64,000 bases of DNA. Source: Tomocerus qinae (lineage: Eukaryota > Arthropoda > Collembola > Entomobryomorpha > Tomoceridae). Location: positions 53,756,909 through 53,820,908 of the forward strand of contig CM034547.1 in assembly GCA_020055645.1 (NCBI GenBank), read 5' to 3'. The notes under the pieces were generated by a model. The model was not told where the DNA came from and did not search any database. It saw nothing but the letters and a program-made list of their open reading frames with translations. Below, in pieces: positions 35,363-50,300 of the stretch. The position numbers and the translations under genes were made by a program. How positions within the stretch are numbered: the stretch's first letter is position 1; each line of letters opens with the position of its first letter.

Positions 35363-38300
35363 AAAGAAGATGGGAATTAGGAATCCTAGAGCCAACAGGC
35401 ATAATATATAAAAGTCAAGTTTGTATTTCTCAGAGGACATCACTTTTCAAAGTTTACATTGATGCATTCCGTGTATGTATTTTTTATTTTCAGCTGTCAG
35501 CTTTCTCTCTCTCTGTAGGAACACACAACAGAAACCAAAGGAAAGGAAATGGTCGAAACCTTATCTTGTAGCCAATCCTAATCCTTGTCGGAATTGAATT
35601 TTTTTTACCTTGCTTTCAATTTGTCATACTTAGGACTGGCAACCTTCTCACATCTGCTTGGCATTCAGTACAGAATACCTAGAGCCTGTTGTCGAATTCT
35701 ATGATGATAGCTTATAGAGATTTTGCTATATAAAAATACGTGGATGGAGGGATTCAATGCAGCGGAAGAAGTACAATGGAGAAAAGTGGTCTTTCTACGA
35801 TCTACGCTCCTTGTAAGAATTTCCGGGCAATTGCCTACGTACTTATACTTGTATGATTCTGGGTGACATAGGGGATGCATTATCTATCTACTCTAGCTAC
35901 TCATTGCTAACTTCTTTTTTTTCGCTTCATCTGTCCCAACTTTCTCCTTTGTCCCGAATGAACGGTTGATGTATAGGGACAGTAAAAGTGTTGCACCTTG
36001 CACCCTCAAACTAGTTCAACCTGGAAATTCTACTTTTTACGACGGTAAGTTCTGTTCTATGATACTGCATACTAGAATCCTGTACATTTAGCAGATTGGC
36101 ATTTTGGCAATGACAATAAAAGGGAAAAATGGATAGAATCTTTTAGTACAACCGGAAAAATTTTAAAAATTCAAGAAAGTTCTTGTTCTTACTTAAAATG
36201 TTCGTCATGACATTTGAGTCCGTGAATATTGATCCATGTTAAACGAAATATCTTTTGATATTGCATTTGAGTAGTTTATCAACGCTTAGGGGTGACCTCT
36301 TAGGTAGGGACAAGTAATATTTCTCAAAGTAAACAAATAAAGAATAAAAGCTCGATCTTCTTGCATCTATTCAATAAGTATTCCGGCAAGATAGCAAATC
36401 GCAATAGGGACAAAGTAAAATTCATGATGCAGTAAGTGAACTGAAAGCACTCTGTGTGTAATGTATCCTGAATCCTGAACTGTTACTATTGGGGTACATC
36501 TACTATAAGTGGGCGGAACAGCCAAGGTATGACAACATTTTTTACTGAGTAGAATTTACTTTTCGAAATATGTTTTCTTTGAACTTTGGAAGCCCGAGCA
36601 GAAAACTGAGATGATTTCAACTTTTTTATTTATTTTATTCTGCTTTGAAATTTTATGCTATTTGCAAGTAGTTTACGCAATGCGCTATTATCAGATACCT
36701 AAAAAGGTTGTGTGGGATGATGTAACAGATGAAATAGGTCATTCCAGATGATTCTTAATAAAAACAGTGCAAGTGCAAGAGGAGGATGGGCAATGTAAAG
36801 ACTAGAAAAGCAATGATATTTTATGCACTTAGCTTAAATGAGATGATGAAAAAAATGGTTGAGGATCCAATTGGTTTATTGACAAAAGCACGCTGATTGT
36901 GAGCCATTAAATGTAAAACATCGGTTACAAAGATGGAATTACACAAAAATAGCCCACTTGCATGATAACAATTTTGAGTGTCCAATTATTTAATAGGCAC
37001 ATGTGCCATTTCTGCATTATTTACCTGGTTTATCCCATAATAACATTTCAAACCGAAGTGTAATCTATTAATTCATATACTCAGTATGCACTTTAATCAT
37101 TCCCAGAATAATCAAGCTTCGAACATCAAAAAATCATAGTTCTATAAGTACGGAGTCTGTTATGCAGACATAATAGTAACACAAGATACTTTATTTACAT
37201 AACATTACACTTAACATGGCATTACAGATTTTACTTTCATAATCATGTACTTCCTTATATAGAACCGATAAAATGTCCGTAAGAAAAACAAAGTTTCCGT
37301 GCTGAGTAACAGAAATTGTGCAATCGTTACAATTGGAACCTAAATCTAGATGAATTTTCTCAATATTTATCAATAGAGTAATACTAACGTACATAGCTAC
37401 ACAGGTACGTTTAAATTAAATAATCTTTTTCAACACGAAAAATACTCCGTCCTTCCTTCGGCCCACAATCAAGTTGAAAATAACTACATGCTAAGTATGA
37501 TTCCTGTTTCTGTGTGTCAGTCATTCATTATATTTTTCTAACAGCAACACGTTATAGAGTCTACTGTGTTTCATATCTTCTTTGTCTTCGTGTCAGTAAA
37601 TCGTTATTTTTGTCGTGTCGTTTTTTGTCAGTGTAACTTCTTGTACAATATTACAATACGTCTAAAAACTACTCAACACAATTACCTGCGCAGCAGATAA
37701 CTATTCTTCAAACTTGAGTGTAACAATGGGAAAATTAAGTTCTGGTAAGTCATCCATCATTTAATTTCCCAAATTGATTTTCTGTCTTAAATTATTCAGC
37801 ACCAACGTTCATTAATTATTTTTCCGTCGAAACTATAATCGACAAGAGGGTACTGATGAGTTACATATACTCTAGCAGAAATGCACTCTTTTAAATTGGG
37901 AATACAGTTTTCTTAGCCGCCCCGTTGTCACAGACAGCCATGCAATATCTATTGTGACACATGACATGGTATATTTAAGGATAATTCATTGCTTCAGAAT
38001 ATTTCAACATTATTATGTGAATTATCTGACATGGGGCTATGTGAAAAGAGTAACACCTTTTCCCAATTCAGTGGAAAACAGGTCCATTTCTCGGATGTTA
38101 TTTTGTTTCGTGGATGTCTATTATATTTGATTACACGATATTTGGGAACACTAATTGACTTTGACGCATGTTGTGATTACGAAATGCTAAAGCACATTTA
38201 CGTAGATGGAAGTTTTTAGTCTAGATTCGGATAGGATTTCCCCGAAATAGCGTTTAACGGGATTGGGATCAATATTTATAATAGCAGTTGACATTATTAG

Positions 38301-41300
38301 AGAGAAAGGTTTGCAGACATCTGGATATTAGGAGTTAAACCGCATCACACGAACGCGCAACAATTTGGGGTTAATTAACACTCATTAGTAAAAAGGCAAG
38401 GTTGGTGTGATTAGACATGGCAGGTTCTTCGACATGCATGGGGTTTGTTTTAGTTCATCACAGAACTGATTTGGATACGTATTCGACAAAGTTACTATTA
38501 TTATCTAGGAAATACACAGACGATACAGTAGTTGTTACTCCGAAATAGATACATATTTCTAGCATAATAATAATGGTTCTAGGACTAAGTATCTGTACTG
38601 CTTATGCAATTGCAGATTCACTCATTACGACGAACTTAATGATCTAGTTGGCCATTCGTTATATACTCAAGCAGGTCAAGGTTCCTCCCACCCCTGAATT
38701 ATTCTCAAAGATGTTCATTCGATAGATGTTCATATCGATAACGTGAAAAAGGGCGTATTCAGGTCGTTGTCGGAACTTCAGGAGTGGAACGAACCTAAAA
38801 CCGATTTAGCTCCTTATTACTACTCGCACGCAAAACAAAAGTAATGCATTAAGTAATCCTATCTGTACTTATTAAAATGGCAGACAATAAAATTCTCATT
38901 TGAGTTTTCTTCTGAGTCCAAGATACTCATTCTTAACTATGAATTATATACGACGCTGTATAGGTATACTACCAATTATGGGGCGATCCTCCAGAAAATT
39001 TTAATGTACGGCTCTATCACTCTTTTCGTTTGTCAATTAAAGAGTGCTAGTTGCCACTCATTTACGACTTTCTTATTATCAACCTATTACACCGTTATTT
39101 TTTTATTCTGTTTTACGGGCATTTTTATCTAGTTCGTTAGGAAAATGCTCATTTTCCTCGGAAAATGATTCGTTTTATTAAATTCAAAGTACAATAGGGT
39201 CTAGCAATTAATTCGATGAGCCCGTAACGCAGTACTTAAGAATTGAATTCGAAGTAACATCCTATTTGGGTAGTTTATTAATTTATGAAACATCCTTGGT
39301 ATTCTCCATTCCAATCCTCGCATTCCATATTCTATCTGGTTCATTACAAATTAACAGGGTTTTACCGCGATGAGGCTGGAATGTAATTATTTTATGTATG
39401 CGAATGTTATGTATAATTTCCTGATTGCACAAGCCATGTATTGCGCAATTTGTAGAGTAAGCTAAGTAGGAAGGTAGTCATTTCAATAGAAAGAATCTAC
39501 ATTGAAAGTCAACTCTTCTGTAATAACAATAAGGTCTGAACTGTTATGTACTGTTGAATGCCTTCGTTGGAAGTAAATGTAAAGTTTTCGGAAAGTTTTT
39601 AAGCAGTTCTTTTGTATGTTGTCTTGTCATTTTGTTTGCTCCATTTTATTAATGGATGGGGCTTTACTGGATTACTCGTTTTAGTGATGTAGAGATAAAA
39701 TGTGTTTGTTGTAAGTAGTCGACTCTAATTCAAAACTACATATCTCTCTTGTTGATTTTGGAGGAGATAAGCTACTTAAAATAATTGTGTACTGTCAGTA
39801 TTCATTGGTTTTAGCAGTATATTCCTATGATATGTGATTAATTATATTTTTAAGCATAGATAGATATGATCAGTTGTGGAGATGGAGTTGTCTGACCGAT
39901 ATCTAGTGCAAGTAGGGAGTTGATTTTGAGTAGTTTGTATGTAGCAGACAAGTGAGATCGAGTTCCCCCATTCAAATTCCTATCACATGCAGACGGAGAG
40001 AAAGTCAATTGCATACTTTAAGCTTCATTCAATTTTCATTCGGAACGAGCCTCCTCTTCTCTTGTGCATTGCAAGTAGCTCTATAGAAATATCTGCTTTG
40101 AATTGCACACCTAAAGTATAGCATCCATTAAATGAGACAGAAAATGAGCTTCGGGAGCTTAGAAACCAATTAAAGACTTGAAAATGAAAGAAAGACGAAT
40201 TCCCCTTAGAGCTTCTCTAAGTCTTTTCAACAGCATATGGATGGAGTGCATGAAAAGCACAAAAAATTATTGATTCGCCTGTTTTTTAATTACTGTGCGT
40301 CATGGAAAGAGCAGACTATAGGTAGAACATCCTTTTGCAAAAGTTTATTTATATGCGTGCCGGAAAATAATTAGTCGATAATTAGATTTTCACAGGGCTG
40401 GGAGCCATTTTCTAAAGCTTTATGTTCCAGATAGCTCTATACAGTACATTTTATTCTGCACCGCTGCCCTCGCTAATTGTTTTCTTCCTATATGAATACG
40501 TAATGAACTACCCATAAACTACCATACGGAATTTGAAAAGGAAACATCTTTTGTTCAATCCGAACAGTCTCCATTGACTTCCTAGTTAAATGGCAGACAC
40601 AAACTTTTCAAAATAAAGCATGACCTCAGAGAATTCTGAATGCACTTTGTACGTTGTTCGTCATATCTATCTATCAAAGAATACTTCACTGTCTCGACAC
40701 ATTGAGATTGAAATGATATTCTGACAAAATCATTTATTTTAGTTGCTTCTCCAATTCCAAATTAGCTTCGAGTGATCTAATTAATTTGAAATTCAGATGT
40801 CTTCCACTGTTATGCAAACTGAGCTTAAATTAAATTCCCTAATCCATCCCTACTACATTTAATTCCAATGCAAATTAGGGATGTATATCAAGGAGGAAAA
40901 GTTCATCCCAGAAGATTAATTTCCTTTGCATGTGATACATCTAATTAGTGTAATGACATCCAGATGACTGAGATACGTAATCTGATTCTGATAGCTGAAA
41001 TTTTAATTATGCCTAAATATTACATAATACACTCAGTTTTCTGCGTTGTTGGTTTCTGCAGATGGGAAATTTTTATGGTATTAACTCATAGACTACTACA
41101 GGTAGGCTAACCCTAGAAAGAAACAAAGTTGTGGAAAAACAAACGCCAGCCAACGAGACATTTATGTTTCTGCAGTTGAATTGACCATTCCTACAGGTGA
41201 CAGCGTAAACGGGTCTCTTGTAATGAATGGTGTTACAAAATTAATTATCAATGCTATTGCAACACTTGGGAGCATGTATGTAATTAATTATAATGTTGTA

Positions 41301-44300
41301 GTTTACTTTGATTTTCTGTTCAAAACGCTACTCGTTAACAAATCAGACTACCCCAAAATGCCAATTGGACTTAGCCAAAGCCCCTAAATATCATGTCAAA
41401 GGAATAGCGGTGCCTACTAACTCTGAATGCGAATTAAACACAGTCGAATGCTTTGTAATTGTAATTAACTATTTACATCGTTCGATATAATCAAATGCGC
41501 CTTTAGAAACTAGAGTAGAACAGGATTTTAGGGAACAATGATGCAACTTTCATGACAAAGGTAATGTCCTCGATCGGAATGAATAGCGTATAATTTCCGA
41601 AGGAAATCACATAAAGCACACTTCGGTTGCTTCATTCAATAAAATGTCTATGCTTGATAACTATAGACTATAGCTCACATTTACATAGGAGCCAATAGTA
41701 ATTACCAAGTTACATCTGTCCATGAATAATCCGGATATCTATGTATTACGAACTATAGAATTATGAATGCTTGCTCGCTTAAAATAATCATTCCTCTGCA
41801 ATAATCTCTGTAAAATGGTATTTCAATGTAAAACTAGACTCGAGGATTTATCTAGATATAAAACCCAAAGCCTTTTTGAATATTTTCGGGTACATCGAAG
41901 AACTACGCAATACATTTTGCATATTATGAGCTAATAATACTCTCCACGTTGCTCAGCACGGAATGTTCAGGTATTCTATTTTCAGTTTACACCTGACACG
42001 CTACAGTAAGGGTTTGTTTTCTTATTCTTAGACATTCTATGCATCATCATAAACGTTCTAGTAAAAAAAAGTTGAGAAATAATATGGAAATGCATTAAGA
42101 ATAGAGGATTTAATTTGAATTGTAAAACGAGATTCTGCTCTGCCTGGAGCTTTTTCATTATTTGTAGTGTACTGACTGTCAGTGATAATACACCACGAGT
42201 TTTTATAGACAGAATTCGGAACAAAGCCGCGATGCCTACAGGTAGGTACGTAGCTATGCCTATAGAATGCGATGTTCGTGGATGCCTATATAGGGACTTT
42301 CTCGAAATTACGGGTTACGGACACGGAGGAAGGGAAAAGGCCTTCCAAGAGCCCAGGCTATTATTTATACGCCTACATGAATACATGACAAGTGGAAACG
42401 GTAGTTTCTGACTATATATTTAGCGTATAGGAAAAATGCTACGTTATCTCTACATTTACATAGAATCTTCTCGTCACGTCACTTTGCGTTCATAAGGACG
42501 AAAGCAAGACAGTCAGAGAAATTCTGGAAGGTGCACCTTCCCATGAGACAATAGACTCTACACTTCCCTCTTCTACCATTGCTTAAAACTAAATGAGATT
42601 TCTGGACGTTCTCCTTTATTTCTACCTTTGAAACGGACTGATGCTGATTGTGTGTACTGCTCCACTACCTTTAGATAGCCAAAAATAAAAACTGAGACTG
42701 ATAAAAGAATACTGTTTTTGTATTCATGAAATCTAAAATCAACCTTGTTAAAATTGATAAATCGGCCGGTGAATTTTTTTTACAGGTTTCCAAAGCAGAA
42801 TGCAGAAAATGTTTGTCTAATATGCTGCATAGCAGTATGAGTATTTTAAATGTCAACAGTAGGAATAGTTTTGCAGCCTTATTATAGGTAAGGAATTATA
42901 GATAAGAGAAAGTATAAAGAGTTGTGCAATATTTATGCACTACTTTTATACCATATGGTCATGTTATATTCAAGTGTGGTAATATAGAATAGTAAAGGGC
43001 TATTACTAATAGCCATTATGCATATAGAACAGCTAGAATAAGGTCAGCAAAGTAGCAATTGAAGCTTTCAGTATGCACCCAGTGAAACTACTGAGATGGT
43101 TATGGTGATATGTATATGTGGCCTAAGTAAATACCCTCGTATCTTCGTGCTGCTTATCGTTAGTTTTTATGACAACTTGAGAAAAGCTTTCTTCCAGCTA
43201 CATTCCAGATTCCCCGAGTCTTGTAGTTAAATAACTTAGCATTACAGTTAATATTACAGTATAGCTTCTATACTTTTGTCATTATCATGTTTAAGTGCAT
43301 ACTCCTGCAGTCGGAATGTCTAGGCATTATTCTTTCAACAGTGACGTCTGGTTTTGAATAAAATACATCAAAGTAGGAATTGCTGATAATGACCTGTGCT
43401 AAACGAATTGGTCAATAGAATGAAAGGAAAGGGCAATTTCAAATTCCGAAAAAATCTATGCGATAAGGATGTCATTACAGTAATTGCAAAACCGTGTCTA
43501 TTTTTGCTCATGTATTGGTAGCCTATAAATATTCATACAGTATGCTGCTAGATCTGAGGATGTTCAAGGTAGATTTTGGTACAGAATGCGACCAGAGCTA
43601 ATTAGTATGAAAAACTCACTTCGACATGACAGTAATTTGCAATGCTTTATTTTTGATTTTTAGTTCTGCTTCATAATGTATAGTTTTACATGCAATAACA
43701 GCCCAACGGAACTCAAAGACAAATGAATAATCTCTGTGAAATATTTATGGTATTTATTTATGATATCCATAAGGCTTACGAGAGTTTCCTCAAAATTAAC
43801 ATCATTTCATTCACACGTTATTCAGGTAGCGATTTTAAAGTAAAGGTCAGATCAGGTATCAAGTTATGTACAGGTCATTAATACTTGGTAACAGCTTTTA
43901 AATAGTATGCCGGCCATTTTCAAAAGATGAAGCAAATGAAGTCGTTTTTAACAAACGAACAACCAGTTATTACAATGAATTACTTGTTTCATTTGGGTAC
44001 AACTAAAAAAAGCGAACGATTCCATTCTTCCTGTTCGGGGAACTCGATTCTCCTGCTAGAAATTGTCAGCTAGCTCTTCCCTTCAGTCAAGGTTCAAAGG
44101 TTGATATGATTTAGCGAAAATGAATGGTCATTATGTGATATGTTTTTGAGTCAGGTCAGCTATGTGCTCTGATTAATTCCAATCAAATGATGAGGGTGAG
44201 CACATTTACAAAATTGTAACATAAATGATGTTTGAATGATATTTTAAACAATTGGTGAAGATTTGTATATAATTACTACAAGATATGTAGACATTTTTTA

Positions 44301-47300
44301 ATGATTTGCATAAATACACCAAGATGTATTTTACAGATATGTTTGGTTAAATTGATTATGTATAGGTATAGTATGATATGAGTTTTCGTAGTCATCGGTT
44401 ATGTTCTTTCATGATTGTGCAGTGTACTTTTCGTCTGTGTATTTAAAATGACTAGCTGTCACGTCACAAGTCAATGGATATCCCTAATTGAAGTACTCTG
44501 TAGTTATATTCTAGTAAAATGTAGTATTTTGTCAGTGATTTGATAAGTACTACTACAAAGTGTGATAATATTTATCTATTGTTTGTTTGTGAATGTGTTT
44601 GTAAATAGTCCTTATTATGTCATTCGTCTGAATTGCTTTGTCTGTCGAGTCACTTGGCTTGTATTGTATTATCCGCTAAATATCATAATTACAACATATA
44701 CTAATACTTACACACACTTACATTGTAGAATAATAATTAATTACAGTTTTAATAATGTATACTGCACTAGATAATTCTTTAGCTACACTACTTCTATTTA
44801 TTTGTATGTAATTACTCTATTTGTATCTGTACTGTAATTAGTAATCATAATCTTTCTTAAGTTGTATTCTCGGGAAGTCTAATTGAAATTTTGCTTTTTT
44901 CCTCCTATCCGACTAAATCCCATTATTATTTTAATTGTTAATTTTCTCTTCTCTGAGTTTCTGTCTCATTTTGCAATACTCATGAATATTTCGAGAGAAT
45001 TCCACAGCAGAGTATGCAGTTCTGCTTTTATTCCATGCAATACAAGTGCAAACAAGAGAGTTCGTTATGTGTATTGACTGATCGAGTGAGTATTGATCTC
45101 CTTTTGCTCTTGGGTTGATTGGAGTAGATGTTTTATAAAAGTTTGATTAGGTGGGTGGGTGGACTGCTTGGGTAGGTTGATCTTTTTAAGGTTGGCTAAG
45201 TAAAATTCGCAAGGTTGAATAGGATAGGATCCAGCTTTTCTTCTAACTGATTACTATTTGTAATGCGGATTCAGTCCGAATGGTACACATACAAATATAT
45301 ATTTTGTTAAGGTTAGTTGGGTTGGGGAGATCGGAGGAAAATAATTCGATTCAATCCAATCCATTGCAATTCCAGACGTCCTTTTGCAATCGGATTGTTC
45401 TGACTGGAATGAAACATACATTGGGAGTAACGAAAGATCGTAGGTGGACGTATGGGGAACACAAAGAGAATTAACTATTGACAAGAAAAACATTAACGGA
45501 AGGTCCAGCCACAACCAAGTTGAGTTCAATCTCTAATTTATAAGGTACCTTCCGCATGACTGACTTTGTTAATGAGAGAGAAATGAGACCGGTAAGTGGA
45601 TTCTTCTGTGGTATGTAATGTTCGGTGGCTACATTTACATTCTACCCATCTATCTCGTTCACAAATTTATGTTCGTTTCACGATTAGCTAGGACAGTCCG
45701 TAAGTTTGTAAGGGGAGGAGGAGGAGCAACATATTATTATACCAATGCAGACATAGGTGATGAAACTATATAGAGAGGAAAGGAGACCGGAGAGATATAT
45801 ACTAGACGGACACACAGATAGAGAGACTTTTGCTCGACATTTGATTGTGATGTGAGGTTTTGATACTGAAAAGGTCACCGTAGCATTAGTTTGGACTGTA
45901 TAGTATATGTATTTATAAAATGAGATAAAAACTTGGACTAAAAATAGTTATGACAAGTTAAATGGATTTCTAAAGTAACTAACTATACAGAGAATGTGTG
46001 TCAGTTGGGGAAGCAGGAGGAATGAAGTCAACCGAACTAAAGTAACAGCAAAGAAATAGGAAGAAAGGAATTTAATCAAGAAATCCCGTATTGACAAGCC
46101 TCTCCAAGAAGAACCGCACGTCGCCAATTTCCGAGTCTTTGATTCCGAGTGATTTTAACATGCCCAGATCTCCGTTCTCCACAGCCACAAATACAGATCG
46201 GAGATGGTCCAAGTCGCTTCTCAGCAGGTGCAGAGCAGCCCCAAAGTCTTCAATCGTTTGTGATTCTGTCAAGAACACAAGAAAATGTCACTGCTATAGA
46301 CTCCTCTCTATCCACTCTTTTCATAAATCACATTTCCCATTATAGTAATCTGTCTCAATTACGTCTATCAGACAGCCATGCTCTAAATCAGAATCCTCCA
46401 CCAATACCACAACAACATACACGTAATTGATACAGCTCCATACTCTCTGTTGACTTAAGCCAAGTTAGCCCCACTTCCCCTCAGCTTAACTATACCTTTT
46501 CTTAGTTAGTAATGTGTGTTTACTCCCAAACTCGAGAATTATAATTTAAAAGTCAACACACGCAATCCTTTGCTCTCAAATACGACTTTTTCTCTAAACT
46601 CCAAATTCATTCCTAGTTTCTACAAATCCTCTGACTTGCTCTCCTTCTCTAACCTAAATCTACTCATGTACAAACTGCTTCTTGACTTCACTCACTCCGT
46701 TGTGTACACAACACAAAACTACCATTCAAACTATTACCTCTACCTACTACTTATAATAACTTCTCTATACAGACCGCAGACCGAATCTAATCTCCGGCTT
46801 CAACTACTAATACAACTTAGGTAGATCCACATCACATTACTCCTAGTAGAATGTACAAACTACTTTCGATCAATGCTAGACGCTCATGCAACAGACGCCC
46901 ATTCAGCTTTCACTCACACAACCAATGTCTTAAATAAATCTTACACAATCCCAACTAAACAAACATCTACAGATTTAACCTTGACTTCTTTTCAGATGCA
47001 GTTTCCACTGTTTCATTTCAATTACAAATCCCATTTTGTGGCTCTTTATCTACCATTCTGCAAGTTAATACATAGTATTCATCCCGTCTACTTTCAATCC
47101 GAACCAATCAGCACCAAACATAAAAGTCAATTTTTAATCTTTAATGAAAACACCAACATTAGTTCATCAATGAGTTACAAATGAAGTATAGAATTATAGA
47201 TAAACATTGCAGATTTTATTGAGTGACCTTTTATGCGTCATTCAATACGTATTCTTTGTTCACAATCCTATGCTTGGCCTTAATGATATCCTCTAGCTAG

Positions 47301-50300
47301 GTTACTTTGACATAACGCCATGACCAGTCATCATCAGTTTTGAATACTTATTTCCATCCACAAGGAGCATGGTAGTTCATGTTTATTGATACAATCGCTT
47401 ATACATCTACTACGCAATTATTCTAACTTTTCAGCTATTTTAATTGTCATCTACAGTGTATTTTGGAAATTCAACCACGGATGGTTAAGTTGGTAAATAT
47501 TTTACTTCAAAACAGGCCATTTTACGAAATACACTTTTGACGTTTCACCCATGAAACTTCTAACAACTATGTTTACTATGTTTTAAGTACCTGACTGAAA
47601 CAAGTTACACAGTGACTTGACAATTCCAGTCAATTATTCAAACTATAATAAACGTAATTAAAACGACTCCACTGTGCAATGACTAAAGACAGAAATTATC
47701 TGAGATGTGTAAATGGTTAACCTCATGAACTTTAAAAGCAAATTAAAATAGCTACTTTTACAGACCTCCCTAATACAAGCAAACAACTTGAAGGAAAAAA
47801 TGCATTTCGCCCCAGGTCAGTGGCAATGTGAAAACGACCGTAAAAATTCCAATTTCGTAAAAGTAAAATATCTCGGAAACCACTCTACATTTTTTATAGC
47901 AGGCTCTCTGATACAGTACCTCGAGGTCCTTTTCTAAATAAAACCATTAGAACTGAATTCCCATATCTTCTATTTTAAAAATTTGGGAGAAAAATGACGA
48001 AATTTTGCAAATTGAAGCAATCAAATATTATTTTCTGCCTAAAATGAATAAGATTAGAATGCAATGTATTTCGCTTTAATACAAAAAATATTATCATTGA
48101 AAACTTCTTATCAGAAAATGGCTGGCCATTCCTTACTTTTTTAAATTGGCTATTTCTTTTCTTTGTCATTGACTATCAATGCCGCAAATGGGGACGTTAA
48201 TTTGCGTCAAATTACTCAACATATAACAAAAAGATGAACCAAAAAATTAACGATTTCTATTTTCTGTTTGAGCAAAGAGTATGTTATAGCAATCATGATG
48301 AATAATTGGAGTGTATATCACATCTGTGTCACAACGCAACCAAATCACCTAATGATAATCCAACGAAACATAATGAGGCCAGTCAATAACAGCATAGGTG
48401 GACTTACCAAAAGTCACTACCCCGAGTCAAAATTATACATTGTTACAAACCAACAACTATAGATCTGCTTATATCTATGGCACAGACGATATAATAACAA
48501 GAGTAAGAGAATACATTAAAGACTAATATGCTACCTAATCACTAAAATGTCATAGTATTACCTCATATTACCAGCAGAGCTTTAGTATAGTTGTATTTGC
48601 TAGTCTCTGTTGTGCCTGCGGCATTGAGCTACATAAAATTCGACACATGTATCCCACCTTTTTGGTTCATGTCATATCATTCCTAACATCTAGCACATTT
48701 GTACTACTAAATATGTTCAAAGTTCGTGGTTAGCTAATATAATCATTCCCTATGCTAAAAAGCCAAGAGACTTCTGAGCACTATTTCCCCCGATAAGCAT
48801 TTCCATTCCGAATTAATCTGCCCCCATTGACCGTTAATATGTTCAATGCTAATCCAAAATTTCTTCTTAAAACTGTTTATGGAGAAAGTAACATGTGAAA
48901 GCAAGGGAATCTGTAAATTAATATATGCAGTGAACTTTTGCCAATCCCCTTCCAAATAAATATTTGGATTATGCTACTGCAACAGCACTTTTGGTCTCCT
49001 GATTAACCTGGATCGATAAATTACATACGTCCCTATTCCCTTTTATTCGTAGCTATAAGCATAAAAGCAAATGTGCAGCTTGGAAGTTGGAATAGTGGAA
49101 GGGACATTGTGCAATTGTTGAAACTAGAGCGAAAACGTGAATTTGGGATTTCCATTGTGTACACACAGTGTACACAGTAGTGACATAAAGTTGCTCTAAC
49201 CCTGAGGCAGTTAAGTTGTAGGCGTTTCTTGCGTTTCCCAGTTTAATTTTCTCCATTAATTTCCTTGCTGCACTCTAGTGCAGTATTATTCAAAATAATT
49301 ATACATGCAGAGACTCTATATGTCTAGCTCTTATTATTTCTATTCTGTATTTCTTCATCATGACTCAGTACATAGTAGTTAGCCCATTATCGGTTTAAGA
49401 TTATAGAGCATAGGATTACGCTTGATAGCGTAAATGCCTCCTTCCTGATACTTCGTTGCTTGAACATTGCTTGAGAATCCTTAATGCCTTTCAATACATA
49501 CCAACTGTTGTATATTCTACTTTTGAAGTTCCACACGAATTAATTGTTTACTTTTCATTTCACGGAAACCTTCAATCATTTTCTCCAAAAGTCATTCGCC
49601 TGCCGCTATTAAGTTTAGTGATACTAAAGTCATATCTGGCAAAATTGATTTTCAAATCGTGGTTAATTTTGGGGCAAAGATAGAATTGTTTTATGAAACT
49701 TTGTGGCTATTTCTACCGTGAATAATACCCTCCCCCAGAAGTTTCTCATACCTCGTTAATCTTTCAAGATTTGGAAACTTTTGATTAATAGTAAGTATAT
49801 AGTTAGTGATATTTACCATGTTCAAAACTGCAAGAGATAATCAAAGAGAACAAACATTTGCAAAATACCCATAAAGTAGACTGTTGACGATGAGAAGAGA
49901 AAATAAATCCGTACAACTAACAATCAGATAGGAATAGGTAATCTACTTGGCAAACAAGAATCTTACTTGAGTACCTAACCTGTAGATATAATGAAGTGTC
50001 GAAATCCCGTAATTACTCAAACTACTTACAACTGCTTCCAATTTGGAGTTTTGCAAACGTAACTTTTATGTAGCAAAGTTATGATCTATGTAAGATAGGG
50101 TTATTCACCTAAGCCGATGCAATAGAGTTTTGCATGAAACGGCAGATACTGTGTGAAAGGATAAAAAGAGGTTATTCAGAATTACACGTCAAGTTGACTT
50201 AAGGAACTATTTCATAACCTATGCTTTGTACCTACTGACTTTAGACGACTAATACTTGCGTCACAAACATATGATATGGACTATTAGGAGTAGCACGCTG

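Noticed and set aside
35519..35567. Extra exon after TCTCTCTCTGTAG
   Set aside because: The acceptor is excellent, but the frame needed from 35472 gives a stop or requires a weak GTAGCC donor and breaks phase with 35711.
31607..36044. Joining 31607-31697 directly to 35977-36044
   Set aside because: The phases fit, but the exon at 35711-35850 fits the same acceptor through a short intron and 31607-31697 has a nearer in-phase terminal exon.
46516..47184. Two plus-strand ORFs of about 100 codons
   Set aside because: They follow from the local shortage of G (few TAG/TGA stops); composition is Ser/Asn/Thr/Leu-rich with no domain character.
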